Positions 38,901 through 50,900 of a DNA stretch of 64,000 nucleotides are shown here, piece by piece (the stretch's first letter is position 1; each line of letters opens with the position of its first letter). Under the pieces are notes generated by a model, which was given only the letters and a program-made list of their open reading frames with translations, did no database searches and was not told the origin of the DNA. The stretch spans positions 306,501 to 370,500 of the forward strand of contig JAJGOT010000472.1 in NCBI GenBank assembly GCA_022457155.1, in the 5' to 3' direction. This DNA comes from Cladopsammia gracilis (lineage: Eukaryota > Cnidaria > Anthozoa > Scleractinia > Dendrophylliidae). The position numbers and the translations under genes are program-made.

Positions 38901-41900
38901 TGTGAGAGTATGTGTTAATTTAGGTGTCAGGTATGAATTGCATATTTTTTTGGTCTAGCCCTCGCCACATTTTTTCGTGCTGCCCCAAACGACCACCTGG
39001 ATGATTGTAAAATGTTCACTCATAAACTGTCATTGTAACAGTTTGTTGGGGAGGGGGGGGGGGGGGAGGCAGCTTCCACCACTCAAACCCCTTGGATAGA
39101 ATTCTACAGTGGAAGCCCGCTAATATGTGGTCGTATTGACAGGTTGGTTGTACTAACGGTGGGGTCAAATATTAATACAGGTCCCAATTATAAACTTGCC
39201 GCATTGCACCGAAAATTGCTCTTCACCAATCAGAGGTTAAGTTTCTAATCGCTTAACCAAATGAATAACTAACATTGCAATCAAAATGTTCTCAAGTTTG
39301 TCAACTGTTATTAGCTTTTGTCACTTACACTTCATCAGTGCGGCATATTGAGTTGTCGCATTAAACGAGGGGTGAATCTTTAAATGAAATAACGGCTGGA
39401 GCTGCAAAAGATAATCGTTGGTAGTATTAGCGGGATGGCCTCGGATGACCGAGGGTTGACATAACAAAATTACTTAGGTTTTGGTTGGGCGGTAAAATAA
39501 GCAGCCGTAATATTGTACATGAGGTAAGCATTCCCTGTCAAAGGACACTATATGACAAGGGACATGGAGTGCTTTCAACTGCTGGACTCACGGCAGCTCG
39601 GTTATCGACGTTATCTCAAAGTTTTGTCTTAGAATACACCTGCCAGATTACATCTCAGCGCATGTTCATTTCAAAAAATGTCCGCTGGGAGCATGCCTCC
39701 GGACCCCTTTAAAAAGCTCATGTCGGATCTTCTTCCCCAACGAAAATCCCTAGATAGAACCCTGCACTGTCTACAGTTTCTCCTCAACTGAGCTGTATCA
39801 CTGTTTATTTCACAGGTGTGGCTTCCTTTGTTTCCTGGAGATGATGACAATCCACCAAACTTTCTTTCCAAGAGAATTATGCTGCCATTTCATCTAAACA
39901 TATATCCTTTAGGTAAATGAACTGATTAATTGTTAATCTACTATCCACCCGTCGGATTGGACTTTAATGCGACAAACAAACAAACAAACGGGGAGCCGGG
40001 TGGGGCCGGGGAGGCGGGAACCGGCACACGAACGAGTGGAAAAAACGAGGGAAGACTACTATTGTTTTTCTTCGCGTGCCGCCTATCCTTCGCTCCTCAC
40101 TATCTGGACGCCTGCAACAGGCTAATGCCCCGGTGTTAAATATGTTACTTGTAGGCAAGTCTTTGAATGAAACTATACCCGAGCAAACCATATGGAGAGT
40201 GAAGCATCTTACCAGTAGCATGGAGTTCATGGGTTTGAATTCCATTAAAACCACCCTCTTTGTTTTTAATGCAGAAAGCGAAGGAACACTTAAAAATGAA
40301 GTTAGAATTCCAGTGCATCCAGGAGACAGACAATAAGCCGATAGACTGCTTTGACATTGTTAAACTAACGACTCTGACTTCTGTGACTATTTTTTTTTTA
40401 CAGCTGTTTTATTTCAAGATGCAGTCATTCTTGGTGCCGCTAATGAACCGATGCCTCTAGAATGCACATCACCTGCTCCAACGTCGCTTTCACCGCAAGC
40501 TTTTCCTTTCTGCACATTAGAAAGAACGGTTAGTCATCGAAATATTAACTAGAGCGGTTTTTAGTTGAGTGTCGAGTGAAAGTCATTTGCATGTTCTTTG
40601 GTTTTACACTAATTCTTTGCTTTTGTGTATCATTAAAAAAACCTCACGCCACTTTTTTTATCCAATTAGAAAAAGAAATTGTGACTTAATACCAAGTGTT
40701 TTCCTTGCCATCCCGCTCTGTCCTAGTGTTCCACGCAGCCGTTACTTGAATCGTCACGCAACGCTCCTCCCCACTAACTGATGCTGTGTTCACACTAGAG
40801 CGAAACTAAACTGTGAGCAGTCTCTTATTTTTCTTTTAGTTAGTCGAGCGAGCGCGAGGGGCATTGCCGCGAGTTGCGAGGAACGAGGGCGTCAGACGGA
40901 GGAAAAATAAAAATAAAAGAAAAATAAGAGCAGTCTGGGGCGAAACATGTTTAGATTGATCACAAATGAAACATGTTTCACTATGAAAGTGTTCACATCA
41001 GGCTTTGCTTGTTTTGCAGACTCAAATATACCTACACCACATTTTGAGGCAGCTTCTGCGGCGAAAGTAAGTGGTGTTCCTATACATTGATTCACTCTTG
41101 AACTTACAATAGGACGAATAAAATGAGAGAAACTCTCGTGTTTTTTTTTTCTTATAAACTTCAGTGAAATTCAGGGATTTCTCCTACCGCGGAAAAATCA
41201 TATCTTGACACACGTGAAGATATCAATTTTATCTTCACTGTGAAGAGTAAAGATATCAATTTTATCTTCACTGTGAAGAGTGAAGATATCAATTTGATCT
41301 TCACTGTGAAGAGTGTAGATATCGATGTCCGTTTTTATGCTAGAGACGTTAATATCGTCTGAGACGTTAAAGTCGTCTCGAGACGACTTTAACGTCTCAG
41401 TATAAAAACGGAAAATAAGCCAGACGGATTTAACGTCTGACGACTTTAACGTCTTATTTTAATGCGTCCCGTTTTTATTCCAGACGCATTTAACGTCTGA
41501 GACGTTAAATACGTCTAGACGACTTTAACCTCTCTAGCATAAAAACGGCCATTATCTTTACCTTAGCGACCATGTTTTCCCTTATTAAATGTCAAGCGAA
41601 CTAAAAGGTGTTGATCTACAATCGGCATAGGCGTACGAGGGGTAGGGGCTGGGGGGGCTGCAGCCCCCCCCCCCCCTCCAGTCGTAAAAAAATGTAGTAT
41701 TATTCGGGCAAAACTGGTCGACTATTCGGGCATGACAGACACAGAAAAATTACTGAATTATTTTGTGATTCAATGTCTTAAATTAATTGTTTTTATTTCG
41801 TTACTCGCATTACTCACTTAACTTTCTAACCAAGCTCTACTACATCGATCATGTCATTGATGTGATAGCTCCATAAGATGCTAACCGCGTGAGCAGCATA

Positions 41901-44900
41901 GGCCCTATTTACATGGAAAGGGGATGATCCTAGTGCTAGGATCATCCGAGCGCAACATGTTTTCTACTTTCAGTTTACATACGAAGGGTTGCATTTGGCC
42001 CTAGCGCTAAGATCACCCTAGCGCTAGGATCATCCGAGCTCCATGTAAACGGCCTCGGGAGCTCCAAGGTTATCTTCGCTTTTGTTATTGTCGCCCACCG
42101 TCTTGCTTTGCAACCGCGCCGAACTCAAAGGTACTGGGGCCATCCTGCCGAATTTTTCACGTAAACCAAATGAAGAGTTGATCCTGGATGCCGCATTTAC
42201 GCATGTAAACCAAATGAACCTTCTAGAATCATCCTAGCACTAGGATCATCTTCTTTCCATGTAAATAGGGCCATAGAACGACAAATTTGCGTTGTGGTCC
42301 GCCAAAGGTGGGAATGATATTGTAGACCGCGCAGGGACTGAAACTAAGTATAATATTTGGCGACCATCTTGCTTAGGACAGTATGAGTGGTTGGTATCTG
42401 GTCGTTCAAAGTATGTCTCTCGAAGTCTCGTAAAATATATCTTATCGTTACCGTGTGAAGTGCGAAGAATGCGAGATGTAGAAGCTCATTCTCGCATCGT
42501 TCACAGTGGTAGAAAAGTAAAATGTCAGCGAGTGCTAGAATCATCATCATGACGAATAAACATGACGTCACGAGTTTCATTCGGGCAAATTAAGTTCAGC
42601 CCCCCCGACAAAATTTTTCCCGTACGCCGATGACAATCGGAACATCTTCGGATCTTCCTCGGAAATCTTCGGACATCTTCGAATTTTTTGGAAACGTTTG
42701 TACAACCAACCGTACAGCCGGACAGTATTTGGAGAATTTTCGAAAATCTTCAGAATATTAAGTGTCTTATATAATAAAGAAAATAATACGTGGTTGGTTG
42801 GAGATGTGACATTCCTCTCTCGATATCTCGCTATCGAGTTGAACACGAAAAGAGAATTGAAGGTTTTCCTGCAAAAAGGGCGTATATCGCTTTTTGGGCC
42901 GATTTTCATTTTTTGCAGGATCGAGCTAATTTTTGGCAGACTGATTTGTTGTGACATAACAAACATCGTTCCGTATTTTCTTTTGCTGATTTGCACCTTG
43001 TTTTTTAAGAAAGACGCTGCCGCATTTTTTTTTGCAACGTTATTTCTCGAAAACGAAGCGCAAATCAGCAAAAAAAATTACGAAACGATGTTCGTCATGT
43101 CCAAACAAGTCAGTCTGCCAAAAATTAGCACTATGCTGTAAAAAAATGAAAATTGGCCCAAAAAGCGATATACGCTCTTTTTGCAGCCTTCAATTGTCAT
43201 CTCTCCAAGCAGCCATAGTAATCTTCTATATCTCAAAGTGGTTTTTCTCTTGTATAATTAGCTTAGGTCAACAAGCACTGAAGATTGCCAACATGTGTTG
43301 TGATCTGCCATACTTTCCTCACGTGCTTGAACTCATGTTACATGAAGTGTTGGAAGAGGAGGCTACAGCGTCTGAACCTATTCCAGGTGATTACTGTAGT
43401 GCTTTCAATAACACCCAGCACCCGCAGGAGTTGTGGCGGGTATTCGGTTGTGAATAGCAGGCTGTCAATCCTGCATCCAGCACAAGACTGTATTACATTG
43501 GTTAACTTACTAAAACAAATTATATGCAATTATAACATTTAATGTAAGATACAATGAAGAATTCCCTGAGGCTCTAATTTAATACCATGCTCAAAATGCT
43601 GAAAATAGCAATTCTGAGCAGAAAAGGGGGCTTGTGGTTCCTTTATATTACTTTATTTATATAACCCTCTAACCCTCCACTTCACTAAGGCAGCCACTTA
43701 CTTCAAACCTTATCAAAAGCCCTCGACTAGAGAGGATTACTGAGCTATTTTCTGGTTTCAATAAATGCGACTCTCCACTAGAAACGTCTTTTTATCAACG
43801 AAGCTACTTAGGTGGGGATACACTCACCACATAACACACTGAAACCCTTTTGAATCACTGTGGAAACCCTATGGAAATGATTTAGACACTTTTTGAAAAC
43901 CCCATTGGAAATACTTTCGACACCCTTAAATGGAAATTCCTTTTGTAAACATTACAATTTTTTCAAACTTTGTGCCACATAAAATGCAATGTTCGACAAA
44001 ATGTGTTTTTAATGGATTTTCACCAAATTAATATGGTTATAACAGTTAAATATGGTCCTTTCGTTTTGAATGTTAGAGCTGACATGTCTTTTTGTTTTCT
44101 TCTTTTCAGACGCGCTCCTTCCACGTATTGTTCGATTCATAAAGGAGTTTCCTCAGTATCTGGAGACAGTTGTGCACTGCGCTAGAAAAACCGAGGTTGC
44201 GTTATGGAGTTATCTGTTTATGGCTGTTGGCAATCCCCGAGATCTGTTCACAGTAAGCAATTTAAATTGTTGCTTCTTTACCATTCATGTCGGGGAAACC
44301 AGTTTGTTTACGGCTTATGTAAAATGAACGTAAAAACCCTCCTGAAAAACTTAAAGCTTCGAGTTTCACGTGTTTCATTTAGCCGAATTTACTCGAAGCA
44401 AATACAATGAATCTTGTCCTATGTTTCTATCGAGCTACTTGTTGAACTAACAAGGCAGTAAACTATTTTAGGTATTTCTTGATGTTTCGGAAACTATTGT
44501 TGGTTTGCTGTTGTGTCGCGTCGTGTCATGTCGTGGTGTGGGTATTGTTTATTGTCTTTTGAATCTTTTGTTTTACGTCATTTTGTGACCGCAACATCTG
44601 CAACACCAAGAAAAACTGCCACTATTTTATTCACGAAGCATTCGGGATTTAGCTCAACTGAAGCAGAGATGTGCTTATAATTTCATCAGAAGGCAAATTT
44701 AAATTTAACGAACTAAAAAGGAAGAAAAGTCGTGGATTAGCACAACCCATGTATGCAGAGATACTTGAGACAAGTTTTGATGAAAATTTGTTTTTATGAA
44801 CGTAGTTGATAAAGTAAATTAGCCACCGTAAGAAGATTAAAGAAGCTGATATTTCGAGCGCTAGCGCTTCGTCAGAGCGAATCAGCTTTTTAATTCTTTT

Positions 44901-47900
44901 TACGGTGGCCAATTTACCTTCTCGACTCAGTTGGTATTTTTTTCATGTTTCACTCCTCCACCGACGCAGCTCCACAGTTTCTTTAGAAACCGACACCTTT
45001 ATCTATAAACACCTTTATTTATATACTGCCTGCACCTAAAATGTGTCCCCACCCTCCCCTCCCCTCCCCCTCGCCCGTCCCCCTCGCTCTGCCCTTTAGT
45101 AGTATTTGATAGACTATTCCAGAGAACTGCTCCTCTATAGTGGAAGCTATTTTTTCCAGCCTCAGTATACGGTCTTGGTACAAATAAATTATATGTTGAG
45201 TTTCTTAGATTGTAAGAATACATAGAGTTTGTACTATTAAAAATTTGAGCCAAATGATCAGGTACATTTCCATTTTTCAATTTATACATTATTATGGCTA
45301 GTTGTCTTGTCCTTCGTGTTTCAAGATTATCCCACCCAAGTTCATCCAGTATCTCAACTGATCGTCTATCGTAGTTAGAGGTGGTTATCACCCTGGCAGC
45401 TCTGTTGTGGAGGGTCTGGAGTCTGTTACACATCCCTTTCCCACAACTCCCCCACACTATACTACAATAATCGAAATATGGTAGTACAAGTGAGTAGTAC
45501 ATCATAATTAATGTATGATAAGGTAAGAGATGCCTTACACGTCTCAGAACGCCAATCCCTCCAGAGGTTTTCTTAGCAATTTTGTCTACATGATCTCTCC
45601 GAGTTAATGATTGATCTATTTCAACACCAAGATATTTATACGTCTTATCCCTTACAAGGGGTTTGTGATCGACATGAATATTAAACTGGTGCTGAAGGTG
45701 TTTTATCCTATATTGACTAGCTACAATCATATATTTTGTCTTTACCACATTTAGGCTAAGTTTATTCGCTATTAGCCATGTATGTATTTCATGTAGATCA
45801 TGATTCATTTGTTGCTCCAGAATGTACTCATCAGCATGTGCAACAGTTAAACTAGTATCATCTGCATACATCCGCACTTTAGAGAAGAGGTTACAAGATG
45901 GAAGATCATTTATGTAAACAATAAATAGTAGTGGCCCAAGAATAGAACCCTGTGGTATTCCGCATTTAATTGTGCAGCTATCTGACAGCACACCATCGAC
46001 AAATGTTTTTTGTGTTCTATCTGTAAGGTATGCAGTAAACCAATTTAGGCTTACTTGGCATACACCATATTGTTTCAGTTTGTCCAACAAGATTTCGTGA
46101 TCCATGGTGTCGAAAGCCTTTTTAAGGTCTAAGAATATGACACCATTTAATAGGCCTTTATCCATATTTAGAAACCAATCATTAGTGACATCTAATAAAG
46201 CGGTCAATGTGGAATGTAGGGGTCTGAAACCCGATTGAGAGTCAGAAAGTAAACCATGTTCTGTCAGATAACTGTAAAGTTGGTTAAAATTGCTCTCCCC
46301 TCTCGCTCTCCTCCCCTCTTCCTGCTGGAATAAAACAGTGTTTAAAACTCGTGTATTTTATTCCTAATATTTTTAACAGGAATGTCTTGCTGTTGGTAAG
46401 CTAGAGACTGCAGCTTCTTATCTCATAATTCTCCAAAACCTGGAACAACCGGCTGTCAGCAAACAGGTTTGTACAGTTATTACTCATGGTTCGATTCTGA
46501 AGTCATAATGAACTCCCTCCCAAGGCAGCTAATTTAACCTGATAAAGATTGAACATAAGGAACAAACAAACAGTACCACAGGAAAGTACTACTTTTTTGC
46601 TTTCGTTTGATTGGTCACACTTTAGGATTTCAACCACAGACTCAAAAGTTAGATTCACCTTGTACAGCATAACAAACAGCACCACAGGAAAGTACTGCTC
46701 AGTAGCTTCATTTGAATGGCCATACCTCAGAGACCCAAAAGCTATGAAAACCATGTCACATGACACAAGAATTGACTCTGGTAGTGAAAGGCTAAATGTG
46801 GTCCTTTTTCTTAGCTTGAAATTTACCATCTTCGTCAGCCTCAAAATGTACCACCTTTCTTAGCGAGCATGAAATTTACCATCTGTCTTCATTTGTCACC
46901 TCACATGACACTTTCGACATTGCCGATCCTAGCAGCACACAAGACGCGTGTCATTTATATGAACTAGCTCGCCACGAGTCTCTCGTAGCATCCGACTTGT
47001 GTACGGAAGGTCATAGTTTCGATTCATGTCAGGGACTCAGATTTTTTTCTTTGTCCCATGCTTGTGACTCGACGAAGATGACATTTCTGAAAATAAATGC
47101 TATTATTCGATGCATTTTTTCTGCCGAGAGCCTACCACCTGCCCTGCGAATAATTGTCTGCGAATAATTCTGCGCACAATGGTGCAAAGTCGTTCGGCTA
47201 CCGTCCTCAACATTGGCAGCCCCATTTTTGCTATGTTTTAGCAGTTACGAATAAATATTTAATTGAAAAACAAACTGGTTGATCGAATGTTAAAACTAGT
47301 ATTGAACTCGGCTATCGCAAAATATGGTGATTTGTCAGTGTCTCGCAGATCAATTATTATTATTGATATATGTCTGTAGTGACGAAACCTCTGTAGTGTG
47401 GAAAAAAACGTGTCACCATCTTGAATCTCCGCTCCCTATGTTCGCTTGCCACAAGATTGGAATCAACTTTACAGGAAAATGGTATTGGAAGCTGACATAC
47501 TGTTCTGTTGAATTTTATATTTGCAAAGTAATCTAAAAGTTCGTGTTTCTTTATTAATTTTAGCACGCTACCATCTTGCTCGATAAGGCGCTGGATGGCT
47601 GTAAATGGAATGTAAGTGTAATTACCAATCATTCCTTTATGTGTGTTATGTTTGAATTGATTTTTTTTGTTGTGTGTTTGTATGGTATGCGTACAAAACC
47701 TTGCACTTAAATGTTAGTGACATGTTCTTTACATATAAGTTGAAATTAACAATGGTTGATCCAGGGATGGGTCCGGGGGGGGGGAGGGGGGATGGACAGC
47801 CCCACCTCCTTACATTTTATATTTTTCAGTCTCTAACATTTTCTCTCCGGGCACTCCCCCCCCCCCCCCATTTCGATAGAGACTGGATCTGCCACTGCTT

Positions 47901-50900
47901 AACAGTAGGATGTAGCTATCTGGAATGCTCCAGGCAAAATGAAAAAGTCAATGTATTTAGCACGAATGTTTTAAAATTGAGGAAACTGTAAATAAAACAA
48001 AGTAACACAGGACTACAGTGTTACAAGTTCATCTAGTGCTCAGAGAGAAGGACTTGAACTCGGGACCTCCGGATTCATCTCTCCAACCACTAACTGACCA
48101 CGCTGCCTTCACAGGTCTCAGGTTCCAGAATAAAACCTACCTACAACGAACACACTCTGATATAATATGACGGTCTTTGTTAAGAGGTGACCGTTATGGG
48201 GACCGTGGACGTTCGCGAAAGTCAACTGCCTTGCCACTGGTTATTTGTCAGTGGCATAGCTGTTAAGAACCTTTGGACTAATTTCACTAAGGGCATTAAA
48301 TTCTCTCACATTCTCTCGTCAGATCTGGTCATTTTCATGTGTATAACTTTAGTTTGTTCATTTTCCGTAGATTTCAAAAGATCTCGTCCGTTTCTTACGT
48401 TGCATTGCTGCAGACGAACTTGATTCCCCTCCCCGGTCTCCAACGTTTGTCAAACCGCACCACCCCCCACCCCTGAGTCCAGCTGCGTCGGTGGACAGTG
48501 ACGACATTCCTTACGTTATTAATCCTCACCCACGTTCCACGAGTGTCTCGAAGCCTCCATCTCGTGGGTCTCTCACACGTGGTAGTTCTATGGAGAAGGG
48601 GTACCTTACAAGGACTTCATCAGTAGAAAAGAGTTCTCTATCGCGAACAGGTTCGGAGAAAACACGAAAAACTGTGGCGACAAGCTCTCCCACTTCAACA
48701 ACGCCACCGAAGTGAGCCTTCGTCTTGTTTTTTCTTACATTGTTGTATTGTTTTGTTTATGTTGTAGTGTTGTTTGTCCTTGTTAGAAGCCCAAAAAGCT
48801 TCATTATTTACTCCATCACAGACAGTGGAACATGATGCTTTCGTCGCCATTACGGACAGTGGTTGAACGATTACTGAGAATTCTGCCTGATTTATACTAT
48901 ACCACTTTCCCGTAAACCACAATGGGTTATAAAAGTTGTGATATCAAAATACCAAACGGATTATAGGAATTAGTAAAGTACAACGGGACTGGGATGAAGT
49001 AAAGGACCAATTTCATGGGGAAGTTGACGTTTTGGGGTTAAAATTAATAAAATTAATTTTGGGTTAATATCTTAGTCGTGTACGTAATGCTTATAGGACA
49101 CTAAGGAAGAAATCAAGTGAATTTTCTGACAATAAACCATAATGTCAGTTTTACCAAGTTTTCCAAGACACAAGGCGACGATAAAGTGCATTCCATTTCC
49201 AACCTGACCATCTGCAGCCCAACACACTTATTTGTACTCTTTAAACACTAGAAGAGTAATTTTAACAAAACTGAACCATCAGATTTGGGTTTCCACTGAT
49301 GTCTTTTGGGCTTGAAAATGGTGACATAGTCTCTTCATTTAAGGCACTGTGGGCTGCACGGTGGTCCACGTCCCCCACATTGTCTCTCTTCACTCAGATA
49401 CAGCTGTATATAATTAGGGCAACGTACCAGCAAGCTGTGCAAAAGTAACCCTTTGATTGATTGATTGACTACCCTCCCATGCAGGGTGGAGTTCATGCAA
49501 AAGCAATCTTTGCCAGAGTTGTTGGCCAGTAGGGTCGTGAAGACGGGACTATGCAAAACACAACCTGTAATATCACCAGAAAGTAATGAGATTGTTCAAC
49601 CTCTCATGACTTTCTAATATAACATATTTGATGTATTTACAGACGGCTGAGTGAGCTGGAAACTCCAGACAACTTTTTCATCGACACCATTTTAAATCGT
49701 CACGCAAGGCTGCTATTATCTGCTAACCGGCTTAGGGATCTGGGCAAGTTCGCCGCTTACTTAGAGTTTTCTCTTACACCTTGGCTTCGTAAAGAGAGGT
49801 AAGCTATTAAATTCGTCAAGCAGGGGATGTTATTTTCTCGTCTCCTTGCAGTGGCGAATGAATTCAGACTCAATCGTAAGGGGGCGGGGGGGGGGGGGAG
49901 AGGGTTGCCCGCCCTCTCTCCCCGCCCCCACTTATGTCCAGAAATGCACGTAACTCGGACCTTGGGCACTTCATATTACACACAATTATTTGTAATTTCC
50001 ATATGACTTCATGTTTGACAGAATTGCTTGTGTTTAGGTGAGAATTAGGTCTAGGGGACACTTCATGATCTCTATCATAAAGAGCATGAATCTCATTAGC
50101 GTGCATTTCTGGACATACCTCAGACAATGTGGGCCTGAAACAGTTAAGTCAATTGTCTATAAGATTACATACAATAATATGACGTCACTGATCACGCCAC
50201 TCGCCGACCTTTTGTTTTTCAGGAATCGTGCCGCTCGTGTAGATGATTACGTGGAAAGTTTAAAAAGTGTCCACAAAACGTTCGGTCTTCCTTATCCTGC
50301 TGTCAATCAGCTATCACCAAAATCAGACACTAGATATGGTGAGCCATAAAACCCACAAACTAAATCAGACACTAGATATGGTGAGCCATAAAACCCACAA
50401 ACTAAATTGTAACATTTTATTTTATCTTTAGCTCCATCCACGGGTGTTTGTTTTCGATCGTTTTTATTTGAAACTGATATTTTTAAAAACTTGTTTACCA
50501 TCCATACTTTGCTTTTTTTTGTTTTTATTTTTTCGTTGTTCACATGTAAACCATTGAAAACGGTCGAAAACGCTTCTTTGTTGTGACTTGTTCCATTGTT
50601 TTAAAAAAATTCCAATCTTTGGCCAATCATATGACCTCGACAGATAAAAAAACATCCAAAAAATACTTGTGCAGTGAATACAGTTTTCTTACTTTCATAA
50701 CCATTTAACATTTCTCTTTACCGCAACATACCCATTATTTTTCACGATTTTTTTTAAGGATTTATAAGAGCTTCTTTTTCCCGAGATAGAAATCTAAAAG
50801 ACCAGTGTTGCAATTGGCGTGATCTAAATGAGTGAATTCTCAGCCAGGCTTGGAAACATCCACAGTGGTTCCTTAATACATCCCCAAATTTCAGGCCGGG

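Noticed and set aside
42577..43457. Overlapping ORFs of 140-164 codons on both strands
   Set aside because: They mirror each other because the region is a long hairpin. Only 43262-43386 within it is a real exon (RIC1 exon 24).
48037..48118. A functional tRNA gene on the minus strand
   Set aside because: A- and B-box words are present, but I could not form a cloverleaf or acceptor stem. It is better explained as a SINE head.
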